The notes: generated by a model from the letters alone, not told the origin. A stretch of DNA of 14,849 bases from Candidatus Bathyarchaeota archaeon (GCA_026014515.1 JAOZIG010000083.1:1-14849); one strand, 5' to 3'; shown: positions 6,425-13,920, counted from the first letter of the stretch. Numbers and translations are program-made.

Positions 6425-8183
6425 AGTGCCCCCATTTACTATTCAAGTTATCAATCACCTGATTCGCGGTGTTATGACCAAACTTCCTTGAGTCACGTTC
6501 AATGAACTGCTCCTTATACCTGACATAGTCATGGTCTGAGGAAGTATACTTATCGTTATTGTATTTGCACATCTTCTGGTAATCAGACTTGGGGTCATTA
6601 GCCTGAACATCCTGATACGCGTGCCTAGCCTCGTGAACCAGCGTCCTGATAGCTGTACGTGGATCATCGAAAGCATCACCGTTTGAGTTAATCTCTATTG
6701 TAGCAGGTATTGTTGTCTCAGTACCATCAGGGTTTCTTACCTTGTACTCAGGGGTATAGCTTCCACCTAATCCCTTGTCAGGGTCGTTAAGCACTTTGAA
6801 CTCGTACTTGACGCCCAGTTCTTTTTGGAGTATCTTGTTGACTTCCTGCATTACAACGCCTTTCTGCCCGGGTTTTAGTTTCTTCCAGTTATCCGGGTGC
6901 AGTTTATCGGTGTAAAAGTCATCTAGGTCACTGATACCATCAGCTATGTCATCCACCTTTCCCTTATCGGTTGGTGGCTCCATGGTGTAGACTCTTACAC
7001 GGTCACCCAAGTCTGGGTTATCCTCTGCGTCTATAACCACCTTTGATAATCCTTTTCCCTCTTGGCTTTCTGGTGACCATCTTTTACCGTCGGGGGTTCT
7101 CCATCTACCATGAGGGTCTTCCTTGAACTGGGTGGGTATGTCAACCTTACCGTCCTTTGTCCAGTCCTTCCAGTCGGCATCCACGTATTTATCATCAAGA
7201 GGTTTGACCTTGCTGAGCACAGGTGGAGAGAATAATCCACTGATCCATGATGCGGCTAATACAGCTGCGGCTGATGCCGGGTATCCGCGTCTAATTAACT
7301 CGTTTATCAGCCACCCATTGTTTGCTAGGTTGCTCCATCCTCCATTCTCGGGGATTCCTCCGTCATCAGCGAGTACTGTTGGTGCCATCAACGCGAAAGC
7401 AGAAACAAGCAAGAGTAGTGTAACATAAATGGCTGCGGATTGTCCTCTCCTGTTTCTAACAAACATATAGACTAGCCCAGCGATTGATACGAGGGCGATA
7501 GCACCAATAATCATCGGGTTAGTGTTGAAGAATGACATATAACCGAAACCGATCCCAGCACCGATTATCGCTGCTGCTGGCATAGTGGCAGGGGGAAGCT
7601 GGGCTGGTTGTCCCCTGTTTACCATGCCTGATACATCCTTGAAACCAAGCTGTAGCCCCATTACCATGAGGCTCTCTTCCTGTGAGATGAGTATGGTGAT
7701 CATCATCAGAAACATGGTTAACGATGTAACATTGGTCAATACAGTTAAACCAAGGACGAAGCTTACCGCTAATCCACCCATGATCATGGGTAGAACCGCG
7801 AACCCGATTGATGTGAGGCTCTTTATTATCCAGATTGGGGTCGTAGCGATAAGCGAGACTGTTTTTCCGATGCCTCTGCTTCTGAACATGCCTATGAGCC
7901 ACCAGAACAAGTAGGTTATCATGAAGTAGAACAGCATGATGCGTGGACTGGTCTCCTGACCAGACATGAATATCAAGCCATCAAGTGCCGGGACGTTACC
8001 ATAGTTCCAGCCATCGTTGACCCACCCCATCAAGTAGAAGTGGATACCATTTGTGATAATAGCGGATATGATAATGGAGATTATCATTCCTTTGATGATA
8101 CTGGGAATCCCAGTAATGTACGCTTTAATGATCATACCGATGAATTGCAGTAAACTCTGAGGACCTTGCTCTTGCTGTGCCAT
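6423..8183 (-). CDS. Multi-span membrane protein with C-terminal HExxH metallopeptidase, polymorphic-toxin-like
   Basis: A 586-residue protein in two parts. Residues 1-270 hold about seven hydrophobic segments (roughly 28-50, 82-100, 123-150, 152-167, 200-219, 223-242, 248-270). The last of these is preceded by RNRRG and ends ALMAPTVLADDGG, which by the positive-inside rule puts the following part outside the cell and also resembles a signal-peptidase site. A weaker hydrophobic stretch lies at 301-318. After a linker with a repeated PDGK/R-type composition, residues 440-586 form a peptidase-like domain with H517-E518-x-x-H521 (HEARHAYQ) and a later QFIERDSRKFG segment (559-569) whose Glu562 or Asp565 could be the third zinc ligand. 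This spacing resembles metallopeptidase tips of bacterial polymorphic toxins. The protein could be a surface-exposed protease or contact toxin. Start ATG 8183 fits a TATA box at 8209-8217. Confidence 0.85.
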   Translation of the reverse strand: MAQQEQGPQSLLQFIGMIIKAYITGIPSIIKGMIISIIISAIITNGIHFYLMGWVNDGWNYGNVPALDGLIFMSGQETSPRIMLFYFMITYLFWWLIGMFRSRGIGKTVSLIATTPIWIIKSLTSIGFAVLPMIMGGLAVSFVLGLTVLTNVTSLTMFLMMITILISQEESLMVMGLQLGFKDVSGMVNRGQPAQLPPATMPAAAIIGAGIGFGYMSFFNTNPMIIGAIALVSIAGLVYMFVRNRRGQSAAIYVTLLLLVSAFALMAPTVLADDGGIPENGGWSNLANNGWLINELIRRGYPASAAAVLAASWISGLFSPPVLSKVKPLDDKYVDADWKDWTKDGKVDIPTQFKEDPHGRWRTPDGKRWSPESQEGKGLSKVVIDAEDNPDLGDRVRVYTMEPPTDKGKVDDIADGISDLDDFYTDKLHPDNWKKLKPGQKGVVMQEVNKILQKELGVKYEFKVLNDPDKGLGGSYTPEYKVRNPDGTETTIPATIEINSNGDAFDDPRTAIRTLVHEARHAYQDVQANDPKSDYQKMCKYNNDKYTSSDHDYVRYKEQFIERDSRKFGHNTANQVIDNLNSKWGH

Positions 8184-8208
8184 AGAAACCCCCTATATGA
8201 AGGAACCA

Positions 8209-8217
8209 GATAAAGTT
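8209..8217 (-). promoter_or_regulatory. TATA box of the membrane metallopeptidase gene
   Basis: AACTTTATC on the minus strand lies about 27 bases before the ATG at 8183, predicting a leader of at most a few bases. The operon of metallopeptidase plus zinc-ribbon protein would begin here. Confidence 0.45.
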
Positions 8218-8256
8218 TAAGAAATGTTCCATTGATACAAATAAATGTGAATAAAA

Positions 8257-8790
8257 CTAAGTAGAAACAGGGATTCTTGGACTCACAATAACCGGTATAT
8301 CCACCAAGAAAGGACCAACTTTTACAGGAAACGGCCATGGTAATGGACCTTTATGAAGGCAGACCCCGTTACCTTTCTCGAATAACTCGATCTGGGTCGC
8401 AATGATGGTGGAGTTGATGCTAAGATAGAGTGCTATTGAGCCTAGGAGTGATGCAAACTCGCTTACCTGTAACCCTATTCCCCCAGCTATGGCTGTGAAC
8501 GCTGTTTCCTCTGCTAGCTTCATCAACTCTCCGCCGAGTACATTGACATCTATGCCTTCTTCTTTGATGAAATCAGGAGATAAGGGACTGAGGCGCCAAA
8601 GCGCGTTCTTCAAATTGACTGCACACTCGTGTTCAAGACACACGTGTAGCGCTATTGGAACAGACTCTATGGCTTTCGCCCATTCACCAATCAATGGTAG
8701 TTCCTTGAACTCTGTGAACCCCCATTCTCCAGCCATGAGGCATTCTAGTGGCTCTTTTAACTCCTCGATTTGTTTCTGTTCCTGTATCAT
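8257..8790 (-). CDS. Protein of unknown function, 177 residues
   Basis: I do not recognise this family. The frame is open back to 8850, but that start would overlap the methyltransferase gene by 20 bases. A TATA box at 8812-8820 places transcription initiation on the ATG at 8790, so I take that start (leaderless). The protein begins with a charged helix (EQKQIEELKEPLE), has a conserved-looking central part, and a hydrophobic, glycine/alanine-rich segment at about 95-125 that could be one membrane helix or a buried helix. It ends in a proline-rich beta-like tail (GPLPWPFPVKVGPFLVDIPVIV, about 148-169). Four cysteines (17, 51, 56, 144) include one pair spaced CLEHEC. It lies 40 bases downstream of the methyltransferase gene and 73 bases upstream of the membrane metallopeptidase gene on the same strand, each with a promoter-like box. 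Confidence 0.72.
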   Translation of the reverse strand: MIQEQKQIEELKEPLECLMAGEWGFTEFKELPLIGEWAKAIESVPIALHVCLEHECAVNLKNALWRLSPLSPDFIKEEGIDVNVLGGELMKLAEETAFTAIAGGIGLQVSEFASLLGSIALYLSINSTIIATQIELFEKGNGVCLHKGPLPWPFPVKVGPFLVDIPVIVSPRIPVST

Positions 8791-8811
8791 GGGTTTTGTG
8801 TTGTAAGGATG

Positions 8812-8820
8812 GGATAAAAA
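8812..8820 (-). promoter_or_regulatory. TATA box setting the start of the 177-residue protein
   Basis: TTTTTATCC on the minus strand lies in the 40-base gap after the methyltransferase stop (8831-8833) and 26 bases before the ATG at 8790. This supports a leaderless mRNA and the shorter of two possible starts. Confidence 0.5.
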
Positions 8821-8830
8821 CCTGAATAAG

Positions 8831-9691
8831 CTACCTTGGCTTGGAGCCATACGCCTGTATAGTGTACCAGTTAACCTTGAAGCCGCGACTAGCCTTAGAC
8901 TCCATCAGGGATATTATCTCTTTGTCAACCCGTTCACGCAGATCAACGGGTACATGGGTTCTCCATAACGCTGTGTATGGGTTTGTGTGCCAGAATTGTT
9001 TTGGATCAACATGCATCACCCTGTGATACCCGTAGATCAAGGGGCGTCTAAACCCAGCCTCCCAGAACAATCGCTGGGTCTCCTCTAGGTCTATGTGCAT
9101 CCAAGAGACATCATTCACAGCTTTTTTGAAACCCGTTAAACTTGGACGATCACCAGCATATTCCAAGCATAAGCTTACTAGTTCCTGTAAATGAGACCCA
9201 GCACCATAAAGAAGTGCAATTGAGCCACCGGGACGAAGCACTCTATAGGCTTCCTCTAGGCACTTTGGTTTGTCTGGGAACATCTGAAATGACATATTGG
9301 AGATTATAGCTTCAAAGGATTCATCAGGGTATGGAAGGTCATCTGTGTCACCCACCCTGAAATCAATACTATATCCAAGGGTCTCGGCGTTCAACCCTGC
9401 CTGTTTGATCATCTCTGGGCTGAAATCTACTCCATGAAACTCACCATCTCCGTTCAGATGTTCAATGAGCTTGAATGTACTCAGCCCTGTTCCGCATGCA
9501 AGATCAAGAACCACAGGGTTATCGCTGAATCTCATGTCTCTGAGAAGAAGCCCTGTCAGGGATTCTATGCCCCATCGTGAGTCACCTAGTCGTTCACTGA
9601 CTCCAGTATCATAGTTTTCAGCGGTCTGTCGATAGGTCTCCCTGATGCGTTTCTTGGCTTGGTCGTGCATGTTTGATATGGACGGTTTCAT
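8831..9691 (-). CDS. Class I SAM-dependent methyltransferase (Methyltransf_11 / UbiE-like)
   Basis: A 286-residue Rossmann-fold methyltransferase. Motif I is VLDLACGTG at residues 61-69 (SAM glycine loop). Asp89 in GVDFSPEM is the acidic residue at the end of beta-2 expected to bind the ribose hydroxyls. GDTDDLPYPDESF (114-126) is the usual adenine-side segment, and VLRPGG (151-156) precedes beta-5. The N-terminal RETYRQTAENYD segment (17-28) is common in small-molecule methyltransferases. The C-terminal 100 residues form a substrate-side cap with many aromatic residues. The substrate (quinone, lipid, small molecule or arsenical) cannot be read. Starts are possible at ATG 9691 or 9670; a TATA-like box at 9716-9722 favours 9691 as leaderless. 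It diverges from the PKD surface protein gene. Confidence 0.9.
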   Translation of the reverse strand: MKPSISNMHDQAKKRIRETYRQTAENYDTGVSERLGDSRWGIESLTGLLLRDMRFSDNPVVLDLACGTGLSTFKLIEHLNGDGEFHGVDFSPEMIKQAGLNAETLGYSIDFRVGDTDDLPYPDESFEAIISNMSFQMFPDKPKCLEEAYRVLRPGGSIALLYGAGSHLQELVSLCLEYAGDRPSLTGFKKAVNDVSWMHIDLEETQRLFWEAGFRRPLIYGYHRVMHVDPKQFWHTNPYTALWRTHVPVDLRERVDKEIISLMESKASRGFKVNWYTIQAYGSKPR

Positions 9692-9694
9692 GTG

Positions 9695-9722
9695 TTTAAA
9701 AATACCTTATACCGGTTAAATT
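9695..9722. promoter_or_regulatory. Interlocked divergent promoters of methyltransferase and PKD-protein genes
   Basis: Plus-strand TTTAAAAATA (9695-9704) predicts transcription near 9727 and translation from the ATG at 9734. Minus-strand AATTTAA (9716-9722) predicts transcription near 9692 and translation from the ATG at 9691. Each box lies between the other's box and start site, so the two promoters overlap. Only 42 bases separate the two start codons. Confidence 0.45.
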
Positions 9723-9733
9723 CAGAATCATTT

Positions 9734-11971
9734 ATGATAGTGGAAACTAAATCATACTTGGGGGTTTTATTGAGAGGAAGAGTCGTCTCGGTTTTAGTGT
9801 TAATGTTATTGGCGATGGCTCCAATGGCTTGGTGCACAACAGTTTCTGATAGCGTGGATGATGGAATAGACTATTTTGTCTATTATAATGAGCATCAAAC
9901 TATCCCTGCACCACTGATCATGGATATGATCGCGGTAACTGCCACATCAGGCGGAGACCAGATGGTATATTTTGTGTTCGAGTTCAATGAACCAATCCCA
10001 ACGGATGCTCCATATAACTTGCAGATAGCATTAGACACGGATCAAGATCCAATGACTGGGATCAATAGCCCTGAGTGGTATTACAATCAGCTGGGAGTAG
10101 ACCACATGATCGAGATAGAGTTCAATGGAGTGGATACTGTTGGTGCTGTATCAGGTTACAGCGAGGGCATCTGGACTGAGATAGCCTCACCAGTTGTGGC
10201 AGCTGGAACGGACTACATCACGGTTTCAGTGGACCACGCAGCCTTCGGAGACTCAACCACCTATAGCATAATGACGTACATCATTACGGGAATCGGTCTC
10301 GACATGGCTCCCGAGGAAGGAGAAACTCCATTAGAATATGATACTGGCTCGATTCCAGAGATTATTGACACAGAGCCTGAGCTTGTCTATATTTTTTCAA
10401 TAGATTATCCTGAAACTGTTGAGGAAGGCACCTCTTTCCAGCTTGATGTAGTTGATTTCCCTGAAGACCCATCTCTCGTACCCTACACGTATGAATGGGA
10501 CCTTGACGGTGATGGCATCTATGATGTAATCCAAGACGCAGCACCATATACTCACACATATCCTCAAAACGGCGAATACAGCGTCTCTCTCAGAGTAACT
10601 GATGCATCAGGAATAAAAGGAGAAACCACTCAGACAATATCCGTACTGAACACTCCACCATACGAGCCCCAGATCACAACACAAGCCACAGTAGACCAAG
10701 GAGAAACACTGACAATAACTGGAACAGCCAGCGACCTTGGAGAAGACTCACTGACCTATACATGGATTATTGACGGTGAAACTCACGTAGGGGAAACAAT
10801 ATCAGTCAGCTTTGATTCACCCGGAGAAAAAACCATCACCCTCACAGTCACAGACGAGGACGGAGGAACAGTCCAGACAGGCGAAACAGTGAACGTAAAT
10901 GAACTAGAACCGGAGCAGGAACCTGAACCAGAGATTGATCCATTGCTCATCATATTGGTGGTCTTGTTTGGTGTCGGCGGTATTTTCATCTATAATAGTA
11001 TCAAGCCAAAGGCAGAGGAAGAGAAAAAACCAGAAGAAAAGCCAAAAGAGAAGAAAGGCTTCTGCGAGGAACATCCGGAGGTAGTTGAACAAGAGGAGAA
11101 GGCTTGCTGGGATGCACAGTTTGAGCTTGATAATGCGATTGGTAATATTCAAGACAGACTCGATGTCCAACGAGATATTTGGCGCAAGGATATCAGAGAG
11201 GCAAGTCGAACCATAATGGAGTGGGACATAAACTACGCCATGATACAGAGCCTCACAAAATCCGAGGAAGAGATAAAGAAATCCTCCGAGACAGTGCAAA
11301 GGGTAGCATCGATAGTAAAACCGGGCGCCAGCATGGGAAAGACAGCGTTCAAGAAAGGGGGAGAAGAAGCCATGAAGGAGCTGGGAAAGCACGTTGCTAC
11401 AGAGGTGGGTAAGAGTGTGGCTGGTGATCTAAGCTCTACTGTTAACGATGTGCTGAGTCTTGAGTCATGGGCATATACTGAGATAGGAACCGGGATAGCC
11501 AAACTATTGACAGGCATTGATCCAAAGAAGGAGGCTTCAAAGCTCAGGAAAGAGTCCACAAGGATCGCCAATGACCTCCAGAGCTGGGTAGACAAGGATA
11601 TGGCGAAAACAAGAAGATACACCCCTCGTACACTGCACACATGTATCGATGAGGCTCAACAGATGATGGATGATATCGGGACTGCGATTGACAACTTTGA
11701 GCAAGCCATTAGCGGGTTCAGGTGCGTTGACTGTGATATGCCCGATCATATACTGGATGAGATAGATGCGCTGATCAAGGAACTTGATGGGTTCATCAAG
11801 ACCTTCGGGGACTTAATAGATCAGATAGAGCAGCGTCTGAACCAAGCTGTTGCCCTGTATAAACGAAAAGATGTCTATGATAGCCCCATGACTTGGCTAC
11901 ATGCACAAAACAATGAGGTCATCAATATACAGGAGTCACTGGGTAAGAGTGCAGAGGCGAAAAAAGGCTAG
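9734..11971 (+). CDS. Surface protein: beta-sandwich, two PKD-like domains, one membrane helix, large helical cytoplasmic tail
   Basis: A 745-residue type I membrane protein. A GTG at 9692 would add 14 residues, but the promoter position favours ATG 9734. Residues 15-34 form a signal peptide core. Residues 37-191 resemble a DOMON/CBM9-like sandwich, with DTDQDP and regular beta strands. Residues 216-304 are a PKD domain with the hallmark YEWDLDGDG (253-261) and a possible Ca-binding Asp-rich loop. Residues 310-389 are a second PKD/Ig-like domain. An acidic Glu-Pro linker leads to a membrane helix at about 403-421, then a Lys/Glu/Pro stretch (422-442). The remaining 300 residues are predicted cytoplasmic, helical, partly coiled coil (about 443-535 and 600-735), with a Gly/Ala/Ser-rich centre. 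Its cysteines (444, 458, 637 and a C664-X2-C667 pair) are outside the sandwich domains. I know no family for the tail. The layout suggests an adhesin or receptor with an internal scaffold or signalling part. Confidence 0.85.
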   Translation: MIVETKSYLGVLLRGRVVSVLVLMLLAMAPMAWCTTVSDSVDDGIDYFVYYNEHQTIPAPLIMDMIAVTATSGGDQMVYFVFEFNEPIPTDAPYNLQIALDTDQDPMTGINSPEWYYNQLGVDHMIEIEFNGVDTVGAVSGYSEGIWTEIASPVVAAGTDYITVSVDHAAFGDSTTYSIMTYIITGIGLDMAPEEGETPLEYDTGSIPEIIDTEPELVYIFSIDYPETVEEGTSFQLDVVDFPEDPSLVPYTYEWDLDGDGIYDVIQDAAPYTHTYPQNGEYSVSLRVTDASGIKGETTQTISVLNTPPYEPQITTQATVDQGETLTITGTASDLGEDSLTYTWIIDGETHVGETISVSFDSPGEKTITLTVTDEDGGTVQTGETVNVNELEPEQEPEPEIDPLLIILVVLFGVGGIFIYNSIKPKAEEEKKPEEKPKEKKGFCEEHPEVVEQEEKACWDAQFELDNAIGNIQDRLDVQRDIWRKDIREASRTIMEWDINYAMIQSLTKSEEEIKKSSETVQRVASIVKPGASMGKTAFKKGGEEAMKELGKHVATEVGKSVAGDLSSTVNDVLSLESWAYTEIGTGIAKLLTGIDPKKEASKLRKESTRIANDLQSWVDKDMAKTRRYTPRTLHTCIDEAQQMMDDIGTAIDNFEQAISGFRCVDCDMPDHILDEIDALIKELDGFIKTFGDLIDQIEQRLNQAVALYKRKDVYDSPMTWLHAQNNEVINIQESLGKSAEAKKG

Positions 11972-11976
11972 AGCCT
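11960..11976. terminator. Bidirectional terminator spanning two overlapping stop codons
   Basis: AGGCTAGAGCCT (11965-11976) can fold into a four-base-pair stem with a four-base loop. On the minus strand it is followed directly by T6 (11965-11960); on the plus strand by a T-rich run CTTTATTCTTGTTATCT. The CTAG at 11968-11971 holds both stop codons of the convergent surface-protein and prolyl-isomerase genes. The stem is weak, so the T-tracts may do most of the work. Confidence 0.45.
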
Positions 11977-12492
11977 CTTTATTCTTGTTATCTCTATTGG
12001 AGGCGTTAGTCGTTGCCCCTCATGGGGCTGGACCTGTATGGCTCGTACTACATCCATTCCCTCGGTTACCATGCCAAAGGCTGCGAACCCCTGTCCATCC
12101 GCATATCTTTTTCCACCATAGTCCAGTTCAAGCTGGTCTCCGATACAGAAAAAGAAACTACTCTTGGCGGAATCGGGTTTGAAGCGACTCATACTGATGA
12201 CACCATCAGTATGGCTTAACCCTGTCTGGGTTGTTCGCTCCAGCGTGATAGGCTCAAATTCTTTCTCTTTTTCTACCTGTCCGCCTTGGATTACCTCGAT
12301 CCGTACATCGTTGTCTGGTTGGTTCTGCATGGTTACCGTTCGGAAGAAAGTAGTGCCATCATAGAGCCCCGCATCAATGTATCTGAGGAAATTACCTGCG
12401 GTTATAGGAGCCTTATCGGGGTAGACCTCAACCTTGATCTCACCCATCGTGGTCTCGATCAATACAACTGGGTTATCTGACAAACTAATCAA
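11968..12492 (-). CDS. Cyclophilin-type peptidyl-prolyl cis-trans isomerase
   Basis: A 174-residue single-domain cyclophilin, slightly longer than bacterial PpiB because of an insert around 53-63. Catalytic and binding residues are visible: Phe50-Arg51 in the FFR motif, Gln69 in IQGG, Phe113-Phe115 in SSFFFCIGD, and the GFAAFGMVTEGMDVV strand-helix segment (135-149). Leu-Asp at 122-123 replaces the cyclosporin-contact tryptophan of eukaryotic forms, as in many prokaryotic enzymes. It catalyses proline cis-trans isomerisation in protein folding and is cytoplasmic, with no signal peptide. There is no ATG before the first beta strand; I use a TTG at 12492, with a second TTG at 12483 as alternative. 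It lies downstream of the helicase gene (29-base gap) with its own TATA-like box. Confidence 0.9.
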   Translation of the reverse strand: MISLSDNPVVLIETTMGEIKVEVYPDKAPITAGNFLRYIDAGLYDGTTFFRTVTMQNQPDNDVRIEVIQGGQVEKEKEFEPITLERTTQTGLSHTDGVISMSRFKPDSAKSSFFFCIGDQLELDYGGKRYADGQGFAAFGMVTEGMDVVRAIQVQPHEGQRLTPPIEITRIKRL

Positions 12493-12497
12493 AGAAG

Positions 12498-12518
12498 ATA
12501 CATCAAAGATGTATAAGA
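12498..12518 (-). promoter_or_regulatory. TATA box with perfect inverted repeat before the prolyl-isomerase gene
   Basis: Minus-strand TCTTATAC (12511-12518) is a TATA candidate about 22 bases before the TTG at 12492. A perfect 7-bp inverted repeat, ATACATC-AAA-GATGTAT (12498-12514), overlaps the box and reaches the predicted transcription start, where an operator would sit. The same repeat follows the helicase stop by a few bases and is succeeded by a pyrimidine-rich run, so it could instead be a terminator hairpin for the helicase mRNA. Confidence 0.4.
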
Positions 12519-12521
12519 GAA

Positions 12522-13799
12522 CTAGTGCCTTCGACGGCGACTACGATTATTACTGTTATTCTTCTTCATACAAGACTTGCAATAAACCGCTCTACCCTGT
12601 GTGGGCTTGAAAGGCAACTCAAACTTTGATTTACATTTGCTACAAATAGCCTTGAACTTTGGTGGTGGACCAGCCTTAACATGGACACTTGTCTTCAACT
12701 CGGTGATACTGGTGCTAGTCTCTTTCATGATATCATCAAGGGCATCCTGATCACTATGGGCAACAAAGGTGATTGCTGTTCCCTCAGTCTCCATACGAGC
12801 GGTTCGTCCGATCCGGTGGAAATAAGCAGCGGTCTCCATGGGCATATCAAAGTTGATGATGTGTGTGATGTCATCTATGTCCAGTCCCCTAGCGGCGATA
12901 TCAGTAGCAACCAAAAAGTCAATCCTGTCCTTCCTGAAGCTATTTGTTACCTTGTCCCTCTGTGGCTGTGTAAGGTCACCGTGTAACGCGTTTGCTCTGA
13001 GTCCATCGCCTTTGAGTTTCTTGGCTAACCTGTATGCGCCTCTTTTGGTTTTTGTGAAGATGATTGCTTTCTGGACGCGCTGTTCTTGGATTAGCTCCAT
13101 GAGTATTGGGTACCGGCTCATGTGGTCAACACGTACATAACGTTGCTCGATCTGTTCAAGAGTAATCTCGTCTTTGCTGACCAGTATCTTCTCAGGCTTG
13201 TTCATGTACTTGTTACATATCTTCCAGACATTCTGATCCATGGTCGCGGAGAATAAACCCGTCTGTTTCTGCTTGGGCACCTTATCAAGAATCTTGTTGA
13301 TATCATTGACAAAACCCATATCGAGCATACGGTCGGCTTCATCCAACACAACCATCTGAACGTCACGGAGCTTCAAGGTTCCACGGTTCAAGTGATCAAT
13401 AACACGCCCAGGTGTACCCACCACGATATGGACTCCGCTCTTAAGCTGCCTTATCTGCTGATTGATCTTCTGACCACCATAAATGGGACATACCTTGATA
13501 CCAGTGTATCGACTGATATCTTTGATGTGATCGGCTATCTGTATAGCCAATTCACGGGTAGGAGCCAACACGACTCCCTGAACACGTTTCTCTTTAACAT
13601 CTATTGACTCGATCATAGGGATGCCGAAAGCGGCTGTCTTCCCTGTGCCAGTCTGTGCTTGACCAATAACATCCTTACCCTCAAGCATGGGTAAAATTGA
13701 CTGCGCCTGAATTGGCGAAGGCTTCTCAAACCCCAACGCCTTGATGCCTTTAAGAACATCCTTACTTAGGGGTAGATCGCTAAATTGCTGTACCTGCAT
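12522..13799 (-). CDS. DEAD-box ATP-dependent RNA helicase with C-terminal zinc ribbon
   Basis: A 425-residue helicase with all core motifs in order: Q motif (Phe6 to Gln31), motif I AQTGTGKT (48-55), Ia PTREL (80-84), Ib GTPGR (128-132), II DEAD (153-156), III SAT (184-186), IV around AIIFTKT (245-251), V ATDIAARGLDI (298-308), and VI HRIGRTAR (328-335). These bind ATP and single-stranded RNA and drive local duplex unwinding, in ribosome assembly or cold adaptation in related proteins. After the core, residues 386-410 form a zinc ribbon, C386-X2-C389-X17-C407-X2-C410, followed by a basic tail NNRSRRRRH typical of RNA-binding ends. The zinc ribbon is nearly the same as the small protein encoded just upstream. 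Start ATG 13799; no strong Shine-Dalgarno site. An AT-rich TATA candidate lies near 13846-13853. Confidence 0.96.
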   Translation of the reverse strand: MQVQQFSDLPLSKDVLKGIKALGFEKPSPIQAQSILPMLEGKDVIGQAQTGTGKTAAFGIPMIESIDVKEKRVQGVVLAPTRELAIQIADHIKDISRYTGIKVCPIYGGQKINQQIRQLKSGVHIVVGTPGRVIDHLNRGTLKLRDVQMVVLDEADRMLDMGFVNDINKILDKVPKQKQTGLFSATMDQNVWKICNKYMNKPEKILVSKDEITLEQIEQRYVRVDHMSRYPILMELIQEQRVQKAIIFTKTKRGAYRLAKKLKGDGLRANALHGDLTQPQRDKVTNSFRKDRIDFLVATDIAARGLDIDDITHIINFDMPMETAAYFHRIGRTARMETEGTAITFVAHSDQDALDDIMKETSTSITELKTSVHVKAGPPPKFKAICSKCKSKFELPFKPTQGRAVYCKSCMKKNNSNNRSRRRRH

Positions 13800-13920
13800 A
13801 CATTGTTTCTCATATCACTAAACTACGCATGCGGTCGCCTCGTCAGCTAAATAACATGAATATGTTCTACGTGACAGCCCAGAGACATGGGGGCGGCATT
13901 TAAAGGTATCATCAAATAAC

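Noticed and set aside
8791..8850. A 20-residue N-terminal extension of the 177-residue protein, starting at 8850.
   Set aside because: It overlaps the methyltransferase gene, and the TATA box at 8812-8820 would lie inside it.
9692..9733. GTG start for the PKD surface protein.
   Set aside because: The extra 14 residues overlap the promoter candidates and sit before a normal signal peptide; ATG 9734 fits better. Not fully excluded.
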